Positions 10,658 to 22,845 of a stretch of 64,000 nucleotides of DNA are shown piece after piece (position 1 is the first letter of the stretch; each line of letters starts with the position of its first letter). The stretch spans positions 19,781,314 through 19,845,313 of the forward strand of contig JBANSL010000003.1 in NCBI GenBank assembly GCA_037127255.1, read 5' to 3'. Made by a program: the position numbers and the translations under genes. The notes beneath the pieces are model-generated. The model saw only the letters and a list, made by a program, of their open reading frames with translations. It ran no database searches and was not told the DNA's origin. This stretch comes from Persicaria tinctoria (Eukaryota > Streptophyta > Magnoliopsida > Caryophyllales > Polygonaceae).

Positions 10658-11431
10658 ATGGCGAACCTCACTCTTAAGGAGCTTTCTGCTCCTGATCTGG
10701 CACAGCAACCCCTGGCAATCCAATACTCTGCGCTAGCGGAAGGAGTTAACTTTGAGCTGAAGTCAGGGGTAGTTCATCTTCTACCCAAATTCCATGGGCT
10801 GAGTGGGGAGGACCCCCACAAGCATCTTTCTGAATTCCATAGGGTGGTGGTTGGGATGAAACCAGCAAATGTAACTGAAGAGCAAATCAAGCTGAGAGCC
10901 TTTCCCTTCACTTTGAAGGATGATGCAAATGAATGGTTCTTCTATCTACCACCTGACTCTATTGCTACTTGGGCCGAGATGAAAAGAGTTTTCCTAGAGA
11001 TGTACTTCCCTGCAACAAAGCTAAATGCTTTGAAAAGGTCTATCAGCAGCATTGAGCAGTACGCGACAGAGTCTATACATGAGTACTTTGAGCGCTTCAA
11101 GAAACTCTGCGCCAGCTGCCCATGCCATGGGTACTCCCAAAAGGATCTGGTTCTCTTTCTATTTAATGGGTTGACTGATACAGAGCGCAAGACGGTGAAT
11201 TCTGCTTGTGGAGGAAACATGCTGAATAAGACACCTACCGCAGCTTGGGAGGTGTTTAGGGAGCTATCTGAGGTTTCCCCTCCGTCAGGGGACCATATAA
11301 TTTTGTCCCCTTCCCCCTTCACGTGTCCAATTTTAACAATTTCCCTCTTCCTCTCCCTGTCGACAGCAGCAACTGGGAATCTGGGATGGAAACAGCCTTC
11401 ACCCTTCTCCAACACTTCGTTCTATTCTTAA
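10658..11431 (+). pseudogene. Truncated second gag, fused by deletion to LTR sequence
   Basis: Residues 1 to about 205 match the first Gag (from 4981), with a silent difference (CCGCGG versus CCGCAG) near 11240. The match ends at TCTGAGG (11267-11273), and the sequence continues with the last bases of the inner LTR (TTTCCCCTCCGTCA) and then the outer LTR. The final ~50 codons are therefore chimeric read-through and not a Gag domain. The join shares AGG with both parents, a microhomology deletion. No zinc knuckle or protease remains. Confidence 0.85.
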
Positions 11432-14322
11432 GTAAACTCTCCCACACTCACCTTCTCCCTCATGTGTTTGTTTCACCCAAAAATGGCAAAGCGCCGAACC
11501 CAATCCTCACCCTCTCTGGTCAATTACAGCCAGCACTCCCCCTTTCCCTTCAAATTGGAATCCGGACAAGCTCAAAGGAGAACCTCTCTCCCTCTCTCCC
11601 CTTTACTTCCTGCATAAAATCAGAAACACCCAGCAAAACCCACCAGAAGAACCCCCCCCCCATCACCGATTCACCATTCCCGTCTCTTTCCTTCCCTTGA
11701 ACCGAGCTCCGAGCCACCTCTGGCCGTTCAATCCACCACCGTCCCTGTTCGTTTGAAGCAATAACCACCGGCAGCCCTCCTTGCTCAGCCACCAGCGGCG
11801 CCGACAGCCACCATCGCAACTCTGTTCAGTTCTCCTTCCCCGAGGAGCAGCGGTAGCAGCTCCTTCTCCGTCTTCCACAAGCCGCAACAGCACTTAGACC
11901 TCGACGACGCCCAGGAGCAGGTGGATCCAAGTCGTCGAGCGCCATCCTCTCCCTCCTTCCTCCGCCCTGTCTTCCGATTCGTCGGCGGTAAGCTCCAATT
12001 TTCCCCTTCTCACGACCCAAATCTGTGTAAAGTCAGGCCTTTAACCGCTTTCCACTCTTCCTAGGCCAAGATCGAAGAGGTTCCGGCACCGGCGAGGCCG
12101 TTTCGAGCCCCGACAGGCGTTTTCCGGCAAATATCGCAAAGCCCTCGGTGAGATTCCTTCTCCTTCCTTCTTGCACTCGTTGAGTATTTCTAGGTGGGAT
12201 GTTGTCGGTGAGGGATTCCGATCGGATTGCGGGTGGTCGGGTTGAGAAGGGATTCCGAGCAGCCTGGGACAGGTCGGATTGAAAACGGCCGCCGGCAAGG
12301 CCGGATTCCATCTTCTTCTTCTTTCTTCCGTCGTTCTTCCCGTCGTCCGTTCCAAGAGCTCTATTCTGAGCTTGAAGAAGACAAAGCCTTCCTCTGCTTT
12401 TGGGCCTAATTTTTGGGCCTGACCCGGATCGGGAAAACGGGTTATATCATTTTCTAACCGGGTTTCAGAAATAGGAGGGGTTGGATCCGGATTTCTTTCG
12501 GGTTCTCTTGTGGGAATTGGATCCGGGTCTACTGGGTTTCCTTTCCTTTTTCTTCTCTGGGCCTGTTTCCTTCGTGTTGAAAGATCTCGGGCTTCAGGGT
12601 GGGCTCTCGGGTCTGGGCTATTTGGGTTGGGCTTTTTATTTTCATTTGATTTGGTTAATGGGTTGTTATTTCTAAATTGTGTTATATATTATGGTTATAT
12701 GTTATGTTAATAATTAATCATTGTTATTTTATTAGATTATTATTATATGTTATATTCTGATATTTGTGATCATTATAAATTCCGGAAAGTATACATATTA
12801 TAAATGATTTAAAATAATAATAATAGTAGTATTAAGTGGAATATGGATTTTGTGGTGTTCTACTATGTGAATATTAGGAATTTTAAAATGATATATTGGT
12901 TGTGATTTATAAATATGATTTGTAAAGTGGATTTAATGTTGGTATTGTATTTTTTGACGATAAATTGTCTAAAAGGGTTTTCAAGTTACCTGGATTTATC
13001 TCTTAAAGGATTTGTGTTTGGAAGATCAAAATGTCGGAATTATTTCTCTAATATGATTTGAGAGATTGATTTTATGGTTTAAATGTCTAATGTCGGGATT
13101 CTTTTTCTTGGTTTGATGATGTTGGTTTTAAAAAGGAAATTGGGAGGATGATTTTGGTTGATGTTGATCATATCGGAAGGGTTTTGGAAAATGGTTTTAC
13201 CGTCGATTGGTTTTAAGGATGTTGAGAACTTGAGTTTTGTGTGTGTAAATGTTGGTCTGGTAGCTTACAGAAATGGCTTGATGATAGGTGTGTGTTGCTT
13301 TTGGATTGCTTTGGACTTGCATTTGGGCCATTGCTTGTGTTATCTTGATGTTCTGCATCTTCAGGTAAGTTCCCTAGGGGGCTTACTCAGGTTGGACATT
13401 CATGCCTGTTGTTGCATTTTATGTTAGGTGTTGCATATGCATAAAAGCATGCCATGTAGTATCCTGTTTAGGTTGCACTAATTGAATGAGCATCTGCTTA
13501 CTTTATGCGTTTGAAACAGAATGGCCGTTATCTGTGATAGTCCTAGAGTCTTTGCTAGGGTCATAGGGTAGCCCAGCCTCATCGGGTACCCTGAGTCAAT
13601 CGAGTCATGAACTTCCTTATATTATGAGATGCCTGCGGGCTTTATTGTGGAGCGGGTTAGGCATGCGTGCCGCCCGATTATGATGGAATGCATTCACGAG
13701 CTGGCCAGTCTCCACCCTATCGGAAGGGGGTGGAGGTAGGAGAGGGATATGCCACTTGGCATTGTCTTGGGCCCTTTATAGTATTTTTACACATTATTAT
13801 GACTAGGAGCATGCTAGTGTGTTTGACTTTCGTATTGCATTAGAGCATCTTTTTTAGGTATAGCACATACTATGTGGCCTCAGCGAGGACTGCCGGTCCC
13901 GCATGAGTGGCTCGATCTGACTCCTTTCCCCGTTCTTTTTTTTAAGGTATTTTCTGCAGATCTTGTTTGCTCCTTGCTTCTGTGACGGGAAACCCTTTGG
14001 CGAATCGAAGAACCTAGCTAATATTATAACTTGGTAAAATGTTAATCACTTGCTTATGATTTGGTTTGACCTGACTTTGTCGTGGCATTTGTATCCTAGT
14101 TTTGCTTCCGCTTTACTTTCGGTTGAATTGGATTTTGCGACATAGTCTTAGGACAGGTAAAGGGTACCCAATGGCCCTTCGAGGTTTTTAGGGTTTGAAA
14201 TCCTTCTTTCTACTAATCTTAAATGAGTTTGAAACCTCGATCCGTACCTGGATTGCAAGATCCGAACAAGGGGTCTTATCCCTTGAAACGTAACCCGAAA
14301 ATCATAATTCTGGGCCGTTACA
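11288..14322 (+). repeat. Left LTR of outer element, second segment
   Basis: Begins with the second GGGGA TSD copy and ends GGGCCGTTACA at 14322. It matches 19886-22828. A C/T-rich, gene-like stretch (about 11290-12420) contains GGTAAGCTCC and CTTCCTAGG boundaries that could act as intron borders (11989-12064), but several overlapping frames there are open on both strands and none is convincing as a gene. About 105 bp (roughly 12779-12885) is absent from the right LTR. Confidence 0.88.
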
Positions 14323-17300
14323 AAGATGGTATCAGAGCTGAGGTTGTGCAATTCGGGTACGCAAGGGTCGAGTGTGTGTTTTGAAAAACCGCCCATGAAT
14401 TTCAAGGACTTTTGAAAGGATTTTAAGAAGGGCAAAATGAACTTAAGATGTCTAACTAAAATTGGACTAAGTAATGAACTTGACTTGTAATAAAAGAGGG
14501 AAACCGACCAAACGGGGAAGCGAGTGGGTAGTAAAGGCGCTAGACCACCCCTATTGGGTGTAGTTGGGAACGGTAGACAAAATATCAGCTTGTTCTTTAC
14601 AGATGGGTTGGGAGACTCCAAGGAGATCATTATGTGTTTTATTAACTGATTCTGTGCTGAATGATTGCTATGCTAGAGATTTGATTTGGATGCCCTAACT
14701 ATGAAATGTGTATTGACTTACCTGTGCAAACGGGATAGCGGGAGTACCTTTATTTTTATATGGTCAAGTACAACTTGTGTGAAACAGCCCTTCAACTATG
14801 TTCTATCGAGTCTTCCTCCCAGATGTCAGTGTCTTCCACGGGGAATCGGGTCGGTAAACACATTGTGTCGGAAACATGTATGGATATAAAGGTGGTTTGA
14901 GTGAGTATTGGAAGGTAGTTCTTGATGTCATTTTGAGTCGAGAGTAAGGTGTTTATGAGGCTGTCTTTCTTGATTTTTATGATGATTAACCAGTGTTTTC
15001 CTCCCACAAGAGTCGTACTAAAGTCCCACGGGAAAGAGGAGTGATGAGTCGGTTGGGAAAAGTCAATGGTTGCCCTTAGGGATCTCTGTCCGGTTGTAAT
15101 TGTGACTCTCTCTGAATTGCATGACATAATTTTGTAATCTTTGGCATGTACCCTGCGAATGACCATTGGTAAAAAGCTACTCGTGTTGTTGCATCTATGA
15201 TTGGTTACATTGCTTAGGTCTTGTGTTATGTCTTGGCTTCTACCATGATTATATGTTGTCATAGCATGTTTACTTGGTCTATTGATCGTAGGATTGAATG
15301 AAAGTGTGAGCTGCATGAAATGAATCTGCATGATTTTACTCTACTAGGTTCATGATAGTGTGATCGTTAAATTTTGATACCCTGATGAAGCAAGTTCCTT
15401 ATTTGATACGTGCTACAACTTGATGTCAACATGCCTTATATGATACGTAATTTCTAGTACATGTTATGGTCATGATCCTTAATGTAAATTTGTGATTGTA
15501 TAACATTCTATATCCATGCTAGTCACATTGTTTAGGTCTCGTGTTGTATCTCGCTTTCTGTCATGATTATGTTTGGGTTCGCGTGTCTGATTGACCTATT
15601 GTAATGATCATACTACTGATTGGTTAGAACCATGAATGGCATGATATGAATCTATATGAATGTTGCTTCCCTTGAATTAGGTTCATGATAGTGTGATAAG
15701 CTCCTCTTTGTACGAATGCCCCGTAAGATGATCTCCTCGGCATTTTAGTTAGTGTTGCCCTTGGCCTTGCTTGATTAAATTAGTAGTTCCATCTGTGACC
15801 ATGATATCGAAGTAATATCTTGATATATGCGTGTCTCATTTAGTATTATTAAATTGGAACACATGCCCCTGTATTCTGCTTATATTGTCATGTTACGTAG
15901 GCTTATATTATGCACTGCTACATTCCTCCCATGCTTTTGTATCGCTGGACTATGTCAATATGGTCTCTTGTGTATCGTGGTGTTAGTCAATCAAGCGCAT
16001 GTATGTATCAAATGTTGTATTGCGTCATTAGTACCACGTAGGACTCTTGGTTGCGAGTTGTGCGGATTTGTACCTTGGCTACATTATTGTTGATTCCCTC
16101 TCGAGATATGTCCTTGACAGTGTGACTCTTCCCTTCTGCTATTCTCTTAAAATGTTGTATTCACCCTTATTAGCCCTAGCATGTTTACATGATCATCGCT
16201 CTGTAGCGTTCCCTATTACTTTATGATGCCCTCTCGTACTTACATGAATATATGACTTGACACTTCGCATGATCACACACCACGCTATATCATGTTTCCG
16301 CATATACATGGCATCGGAATGTTAGGGTGGGTCTAGTCGAAGTGCCTTGATGAGTTCATGTTCGATATGTGCTAATAGTATCCTATAAGGTTTATGAATT
16401 CCGATATGACTCCCTAGATGGTAACTTTTCGTACTTACTGCATTGCGTAAACATGATATGCTTCGTGAACCTTATAATGAGTTCTCTTAGGTCACTCTTA
16501 ACTATGTCATGCCTCATCGTGTATCGCTAGCATCCTGTAGGACCTATGCTTTCTGAATGTGACCCTTCGTCTGATTGCATGCCATTTTTAACTTATTATA
16601 TGATCATGGTTGCCATATGTGATAGATACTATGCTGCTCTTATGTGTTCTCGTATAACATTAGGTCGGATTGTTACGATAACCTTATCATGATGCATTGA
16701 CCTTGATTGTTGATATATATACCCCGCTAGTGCATTGCTCATATATGTGATATTTGCTCTGTTTGGTAAATCCCGCATATCTCACTTAAGACTACTAGGC
16801 ATTATGGCTTTCATGAATCGATAGATTGTTAGCTTGTCTCGCATGCCCCTCAAGGTAGAACTCGAATGTGTCTTTTGAATGTACATGTATGTCGTTGATC
16901 TTCGAGATAGGTACATGTTAGTGTGGGTTGATATGGTTGATTGATTGAGACGAACCCTTGCTACTTGTCACAAATTGTAACCTCATAGATTTTCATAGGG
17001 GCAATCGTTGTCATTCTCGGGTTGAAGTTTTATCTCTGGTTATCGTCTTAGTATTGGTCTGTGGTTGTTTCCGAGAGGAACTTTGGGTTGTCTTCTCTTG
17101 CCACTCCCCTATCTCCGCTAACTTGGACCCTATGCGATACATTCGACGAGCGACCGCATGGAAGAGGGAACGAAAAGTTAGATAGTGATAGAGCAGTGCA
17201 GCGGAAGCGTGGGCCCATAACCCACGGGCCTCAGGATCAATGATGTCGGCGGAACGAGCACGCATCGAGAATTGCGGATACTGAGTACGATTCGACTCGC

Positions 17301-19630
17301 AAGCGGGAGTGTTCTCCGTTCGAATTGCTAACCCTTTTGAATTTATTGACAATGATATTGCACTAACCTAACGATGAGATTACGTGTTGATGTGCTGACC
17401 TGGTGATGACTGTTACTTGATTGCCTGTTGTCTATGATGATATGATTTGATGACGTATAGATCTCATATACCATGATGTCTTGACTTGTTGCTATGTTGA
17501 GTTGCTAAGCATGATTTGAATTCATTTGCCTGTAAAATGTGAACTACGTATGCTAAGAAGCCTGAATTGTATCTGATAAGGTTATAATGCAACATGCTAG
17601 CTTGACTTGATTATGTTCATATATGATGGTTGCGATGGTTATTGAGCATAATGTTAACTGAGACTGGTTGAATCCATGATGTTATGTTATAAATGTTGGT
17701 TGACCTGATGTAGATCTTATGTGTGATGATTCCATGATTGTTTCTCCTTTAAACCTGTGGGTGAGATCATTTGGTAGTGTGGTTGAAGAGTGGTGAAAGA
17801 ATTTGAGCGATTAGGACGACCGATGGTTTATTAGGCAAATCACGAGAGAGAAATGTTGGCAGGGTAGGATGCTTGTGATGTCTTGAGTAGTATATAAAGT
17901 GTGGGGAATGACTTTTGAGAGTAGTGAAGATATAGTATGAGAGGGTTCTCGGGTTTGAAGTTAGAGATAGGAATTGGGTTCTTAGAGGTAGATGATGTGT
18001 GGGAGTGCTTGATGGAATGAGGGTGAGATTGGAGTATCAAAATGAATTGGGATTTCTTCAGGGGATTTTGTCGGAGTTAGTGTTGTTGAGTCTAGAAGAG
18101 GATTAATCTTGGCTTGAGAGTGGAGATGGGTGAGTGGGGATTGTGTCTTATTTTGGGTTGTATGATGTGAGGAATTTTCTTGATTTTGTGATTTATTTAT
18201 ATCTGTTGGCATGATGTTAGATAACGACCATGATGAACCTGATATGGAATTACATGTTGATATGCAATATTAAAATCTACTAGTTGGTAGTGACAAGGGT
18301 TACCATGATATATTACTGCTTTGTTATCCTGTTATGTTGTTTTAGAAGCATGTTAGGACGTGATGTGATATGATATATGAAGTAATGGTGAGTATGAACT
18401 ATGGGATAATGATGTGCTATTATGTGGAAGCATGATGTTTTATTATGTGGTAGTAAGCATAATGTGTACTATATGGTTGACAAGTAAAATTATTGGTTAT
18501 GTAAATGATGAATACGACTTGAAGTATGATCGTGATTAGTATATATGAGATAATGGTGCATGATTTCTAAATGATTGTCATTCGATATTGTGATGAGTTA
18601 AGGTGATGTCTTTCAGAGCATGCTGACATTTTGGTGATTTATATACTGCTTGATCTTCCTTTTTCTGAATCTTAATAGCATGACTTTGTTGTGTTGATAT
18701 GTTAACGTGATGAATCTGTTCTACTTGTGTTGCAATATCGATATGCGATAGTGAGATTTGATGTGTACTAACGTACTAACCCCATAACATCTAACTCGTT
18801 GATTTCTGGACATGTGTGCTTACGTGATGAGTGATGAGCATTCGATTATGCACTTGTGATGCCTTCAGTATGATGTAGATATACCTTATGATTTGTAGTA
18901 TGTTGAGGTTAGTTGTTCTTTTGTTACTTGAGACTTTTGGTTATGGTACTTGGTGAGTTGTGAATGATTTTTGCATTATCTGGAAACTAGGAAGAGAATA
19001 TGGGATTAGCCCTTAGAGGTGGATGATTCCACCTCCGAGCTTCTGAATTTGATTGATTGTTATGCGGGAAACTGATTTGGTTTGGAGGATTTTGACGAAA
19101 TTTTGATCGAAAGAATTTTACTTGTTTGGTGTAAAGTTGCTTGGTTAAACGTCTTATTTGAAGATTTTGAGCGGTTGAAAAGAAATTACTTGAAATTTTA
19201 AGGAATAAACGTTACCGAGAATTTCAACGATTTTGAGACCAATCTTTTCTAATTGCGGAATCCCTTTTTGAGAATTTTGCACACCCGGGCTTATATTATA
19301 ACGCCTCACGAAGTGGATACAAGCATTTTATAGGGGCACATATAGAATGCTTGCTAAGACCCAGTAGAGACGCTATGATTGCTTTTCGAGTTATGATGTG
19401 ACCGAAAGGTCGGGGTAAGGGTGTGATAGGGGCCCATATCACATACTTGCTACGACTAATTGGGAATGTTATGATCACGTCAAGGGTGCTGTGAGGACCT
19501 CATACGGGCCCCTATGAGATGCTTATAGAACCAATGGCATGATCCTTGGACTCACCAATTTAAAACTTCATCCCCATGTTTTAGTGTAAATTTAGTCTCG
19601 GGGACGAGACTTATTTTTAGAGGTGGATGA
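14323..19630 (+). other. Non-coding interior of outer LTR element
   Basis: It starts with a PBS for tRNA-iMet at 14327-14338. No zinc knuckle, protease, RT, RNase H or integrase motif was found on either strand; the longest frames (about 110-180 codons) look random. It contains an old tandem duplication (15186-15365 resembles 15512-15700) and a set of three degenerate repeats near 19334, 19429 and 19504. It ends in the PPT AGAGGTGGATGA. Confidence 0.8.
15186..15700 (+). repeat. Degenerate ~325-bp-spaced duplication
   Basis: Both copies show, in order, GGTTACATTGCTTAGGTCT or CACATTGTTTAGGTCTC, then CATGATTAT, a TGATTGACCTATTG-like stretch, ATGAATCTRYATGA, and TAGGTTCATGATAGTGTGAT (15346-15364 and 15677-15696). 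Copy-to-copy divergence is high. Confidence 0.6.
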
Positions 19631-22600
19631 TGTAAAGGCTCGGATTTTTAAATCCTAATTTTTCGGAAAAAGAAAATAAACATGGATTTGAAAGTGGAAT
19701 TTAACGGAAAACTCGCTAACTCGGATTTTAAAAATTCATGGAACGAATTTCCGACCTAAAATAAAATTCTTGAAAACTAACTTTATATGGCGATATCTTC
19801 CTCGGATTTTTGAAAATCTAATTTGATCGAGTCGGGATTAGCGGGTTTCGAGATTTTGTTTCCGGGTAATTCAATTTGACTTTTGGGGACCATATAATTT
19901 TGTCCCCTTCCCCCTTCACGTGTCCAATTTTAACAATTTCCATCTTCCTCTCCCTGTCGACAGCAGCAACTGGGAATCTGGGATGGAAACAGCCTTCACC
20001 CTTCTCCAACACTTCATTCTATTCTTAAGTAAACTCTCCCACACTCACCTTCTCCCTCATGTGTTTGTTTCACCCAAAAATGGCAAAGCGCCAAACCCAA
20101 TCCTCACCCTCTCTGGTCAATTACAGCCAGCACTCCCCCTTTCCCTTCAAATTGGAATCCGGACAAGCTCACAGGAGAACCTCTCTCCCTCTCTCCCCTT
20201 TACTTCCTGCATAAAATCAGAAACACCCAGCAAAACCCACCAGAAGAACCCCCCCCCCCATCACCGATTCGCCATTCCCATCTCTTTCCTTCCGTTGAAC
20301 TGAGCTCCGAGCCACCTTTGGCCGTTCAATCCACCACCATCCCTGTTCGTTTGAAGCAACAACCACCGGCAGCCCTCCTTGCTCAGCCACCAGCGGCGCC
20401 GACAGCCACCACCGCAACTCTGTTCAGTTCTCCTTCCCCGAGGAGCAGCGGTAGCAGCTCCTTCTCCGTCTTCCACCAAGCCGCAGCAGCACTTAGACCT
20501 CGACGACGCCCAGGAGCAGGTGGATCCGAGTCGTCGAGCTCCATCCTCTCCCTCCTTCCTCCGCCCTGTCTTCCGATTCGTCGGCGGTAAGCTCCAATTT
20601 TCCCCTTCTCACGACCCAAATCTGTGTAAAGTCAGGCCTTTAACCGCTTTCCACTCTTCCTAGGCCAAGATCGAAGAGGTTCCGGCACCGGCGAGGCCGT
20701 TTCGAGCCCCGACAGGCGTTTTCCGGCGAATATCGCAAAGCCCTCGGTGAGATTCCTTCTCCTTCCTTCTTGCACTCGTTGAGTATTTCTGGGTGGGATG
20801 TTGTCGGTGAGGGATTCCGATCGGATTGCGGGTGGTCGGGTTGAGAAAGGATTCCGAGCAGCCTGGGATAGGTCGGATTGAAAACGGCCGCCGGCAAGGC
20901 CGGATTCCATCTTCTTCTTCTTTCTTCCGTCGTTCTTCCCGTCGTCCGTTCCAAGAGCTCTCTTCTGAGCTTGAAGAAGACAAAGCCTTCCTCTGCTTTT
21001 GGGCCTAATTTTTGGGCCTGACCCGGATCGGGAAAACGGGTTATATCATTTTCTAACCGGGTTTCAGAAATAGGAGGGGTTGGATCCGGATTTCTTTCGG
21101 GTTCTCTTGTGGGAATTGGATCCGGGTCTACTGGGTTTCCTTTCCTTTTTCTTCTCTGGGCCTGTTTCCTTCGTGTTGAGAGATCTCGGGCTTCAGGGTG
21201 GGCTCTCGGGTCTGGGCTATTCGGGTTGGGCTTTTTATTTTCATTTGATTTGGTTAATGGGTTGTTATTTCTAAATTGTGTTATATATTATGGTTATATG
21301 TTATGTTAATAATTAATCATTGTTAGTTTATTAGATTATTATTATATGTTATATTCTGATTTTTGTGATCATTATAAATATTAGGAATTTTAAAATGATT
21401 TATTGGTTGTGATTTATAAATATGATTTGTAAAGTGGATTTAATGTTGGTATTGTATTTTTTGACGATAAATTATCTAAAAGGGTTTTCAAGTTACCTGG
21501 ATTTATCTCTTAAAGGATTTGTGTTTGGAAGATCAAAATGTCGGAATTATTTCTCTAATATGATTTGAGAGATTGATTTTAAGGTTTAAATGTCTAATGT
21601 CGGGATTCTTTTTCTTGGTTTGATGATGTTGGTTTTAAAAAGGAAATTGGGAGGATGATTTTGGTTGATGTTGATCATATCGGAAGGGTTTTGGAAAATG
21701 GTTTTACCGTCGATTGGTTTAAGGATGTTGAGAACTTGAGTTTTGTGTGTGTAAATGTTGGTCTGGTAGCTTACAGAAATGGCTTGATGATAGGTGTGTG
21801 TTGCTTTTGGATTGCTTTGGACTTGCATTTGGGCCATTGCTTGTGTTATCTTGTTGTTCTGCATCTTCAGGTAAGTTCCCTAAGGGGCTTACTCAGGTTG
21901 GACATTCATGCCTGTTGTTGCATTTTATGTTAGGTGTTGCATATGCATAAAAGCATGCCATGTAGTATCCTGTTTAGGTTGCACTAATTGAATGAGCATC
22001 TGCTTACTTTATGCGTTTGAAACAGAACGGCCGTTATCTGTGATAGTCCTAGAGTCTTTGCTAGGGTCATAGGGTAGCCCAGCCTCATCGGGTACCCTGA
22101 GTCAATCAAGTCATGAACTTCCTTATATTATGAGATGCTTGCGGGCTTTATTGTGGAGCGGGTTAGGCATGCGTGCCGCCCGATTATGATGGAATGCATT
22201 CACGAGCTGGCCAGTCTCCGCCCTATCGGAAGGGGGTGGAGGTAGGAGAGGGATATGCCACTTGGCATTGTCTTGGGCCCTTTATAGTATTTTTACACAT
22301 TATTATGACTAGGAGCATGCTAGTGTGTTTGACTTTCGTATTGCATTAGAGCATCTTCATTAGGTATAACACATACTATGTGGCCTCAGCGAGGACTGCC
22401 GGTCCCGCATGAGTGGCTCGATCTGACTCCTTTCCCCGTTCTTTTTTTTAAGGTATTTTCTGCAGATCTTGTTTGCTCCTTGCTTCTGTGACGGGAAACC
22501 CTTTGGCGAATCGAAGAACCTAGCTAATATTATAACTTGGTAAAATGTTAATCACTTGCTTATGATTTGGTTTGACCTAACTTTGTCGTGGCATTTGTAT

Positions 22601-22828
22601 CCTAGTTTTGCTTCCGCTTTACTTTCGGTTGAATTGGATTTTGCGACATAGTCTTAGGACAGGTAAAGGGTACCCAATGGCCCTTCGAGGTTTTTAGGGT
22701 TTGAAATCCCTCTTTCTACTAATCTTAAATGAGTTTGAAACCTCGACCCGTACCTGGATTGCAAGATCCGAACAAGGGGTCTTATCCCTTGAAACGTAAC
22801 CCGGAAATCATAATTCTGGGCCGTTACA
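19631..22828 (+). repeat. Right LTR of outer element
   Basis: Starts TGTAAAGGCTCGG after the PPT and ends GGGCCGTTACA, followed by TSD TGCAA. 3198 bp; it is the uninterrupted copy and shows the pre-insertion GGGGA site near 19886. It lacks about 105 bp found in the left LTR (deletion point near 21380). Confidence 0.92.
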
Positions 22829-22845
22829 TGCAATATATCTATCTA

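Larger units (their letters stand above)
3495..11287 (+). mobile_element. Athila-like gag-protease LTR element in collapsed tandem form
   Basis: This element sits inside the left LTR of the outer element with TSD GGGGA (3490-3494, 11288-11292). Order: LTR 3495-4853, internal 4854-9171, LTR 9172-10530, a second PBS and the start of a second gag (10531-11271), then only the final ~16 bp of a third LTR (to 11287). LTR1 and LTR2 are both 1359 bp; the translated stretches compared differ at one base, so the insertion is recent. The PBS TGGCGCCGTTGCCGGGGA (4858, 10535) complements the 3' end of plant tRNA-Asp, as in Athila/Calypso elements. No reverse transcriptase or integrase is present, so mobilisation must have been in trans (TR-GAG-like class). 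Confidence 0.9.
3234..22828 (+). mobile_element. Large non-coding LTR retrotransposon (LARD-like), host of a nested element
   Basis: The outer borders are TGTAAAGGCTCGG at 3234 and GGGCCGTTACA ending at 22828, with a perfect 5-bp TSD TGCAA (3229-3233 and 22829-22833). The left LTR is 3234-3494 plus 11288-14322 (split by the inner element). A primer-binding site TGGTATCAGAGC, complementary to plant initiator-Met tRNA, is at 14327. The internal region is 14323-19630, a purine-rich tract AGAGGTGGATGA precedes the right LTR, and the right LTR is 19631-22828. LTRs of about 3.2-3.3 kb around a 5.3-kb interior with no gag or pol fit a large retrotransposon derivative moved in trans. The superfamily (probably Ty3/gypsy) is inferred only from the LTR and PBS style. 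Confidence 0.88.

Noticed and set aside
11323..12409. Proline/serine-rich frames on both strands, repeated at 19920-21008
   Set aside because: All are within the C/T-rich part of the outer LTR; no domain, many overlapping frames. A captured gene fragment is possible but unsupported.
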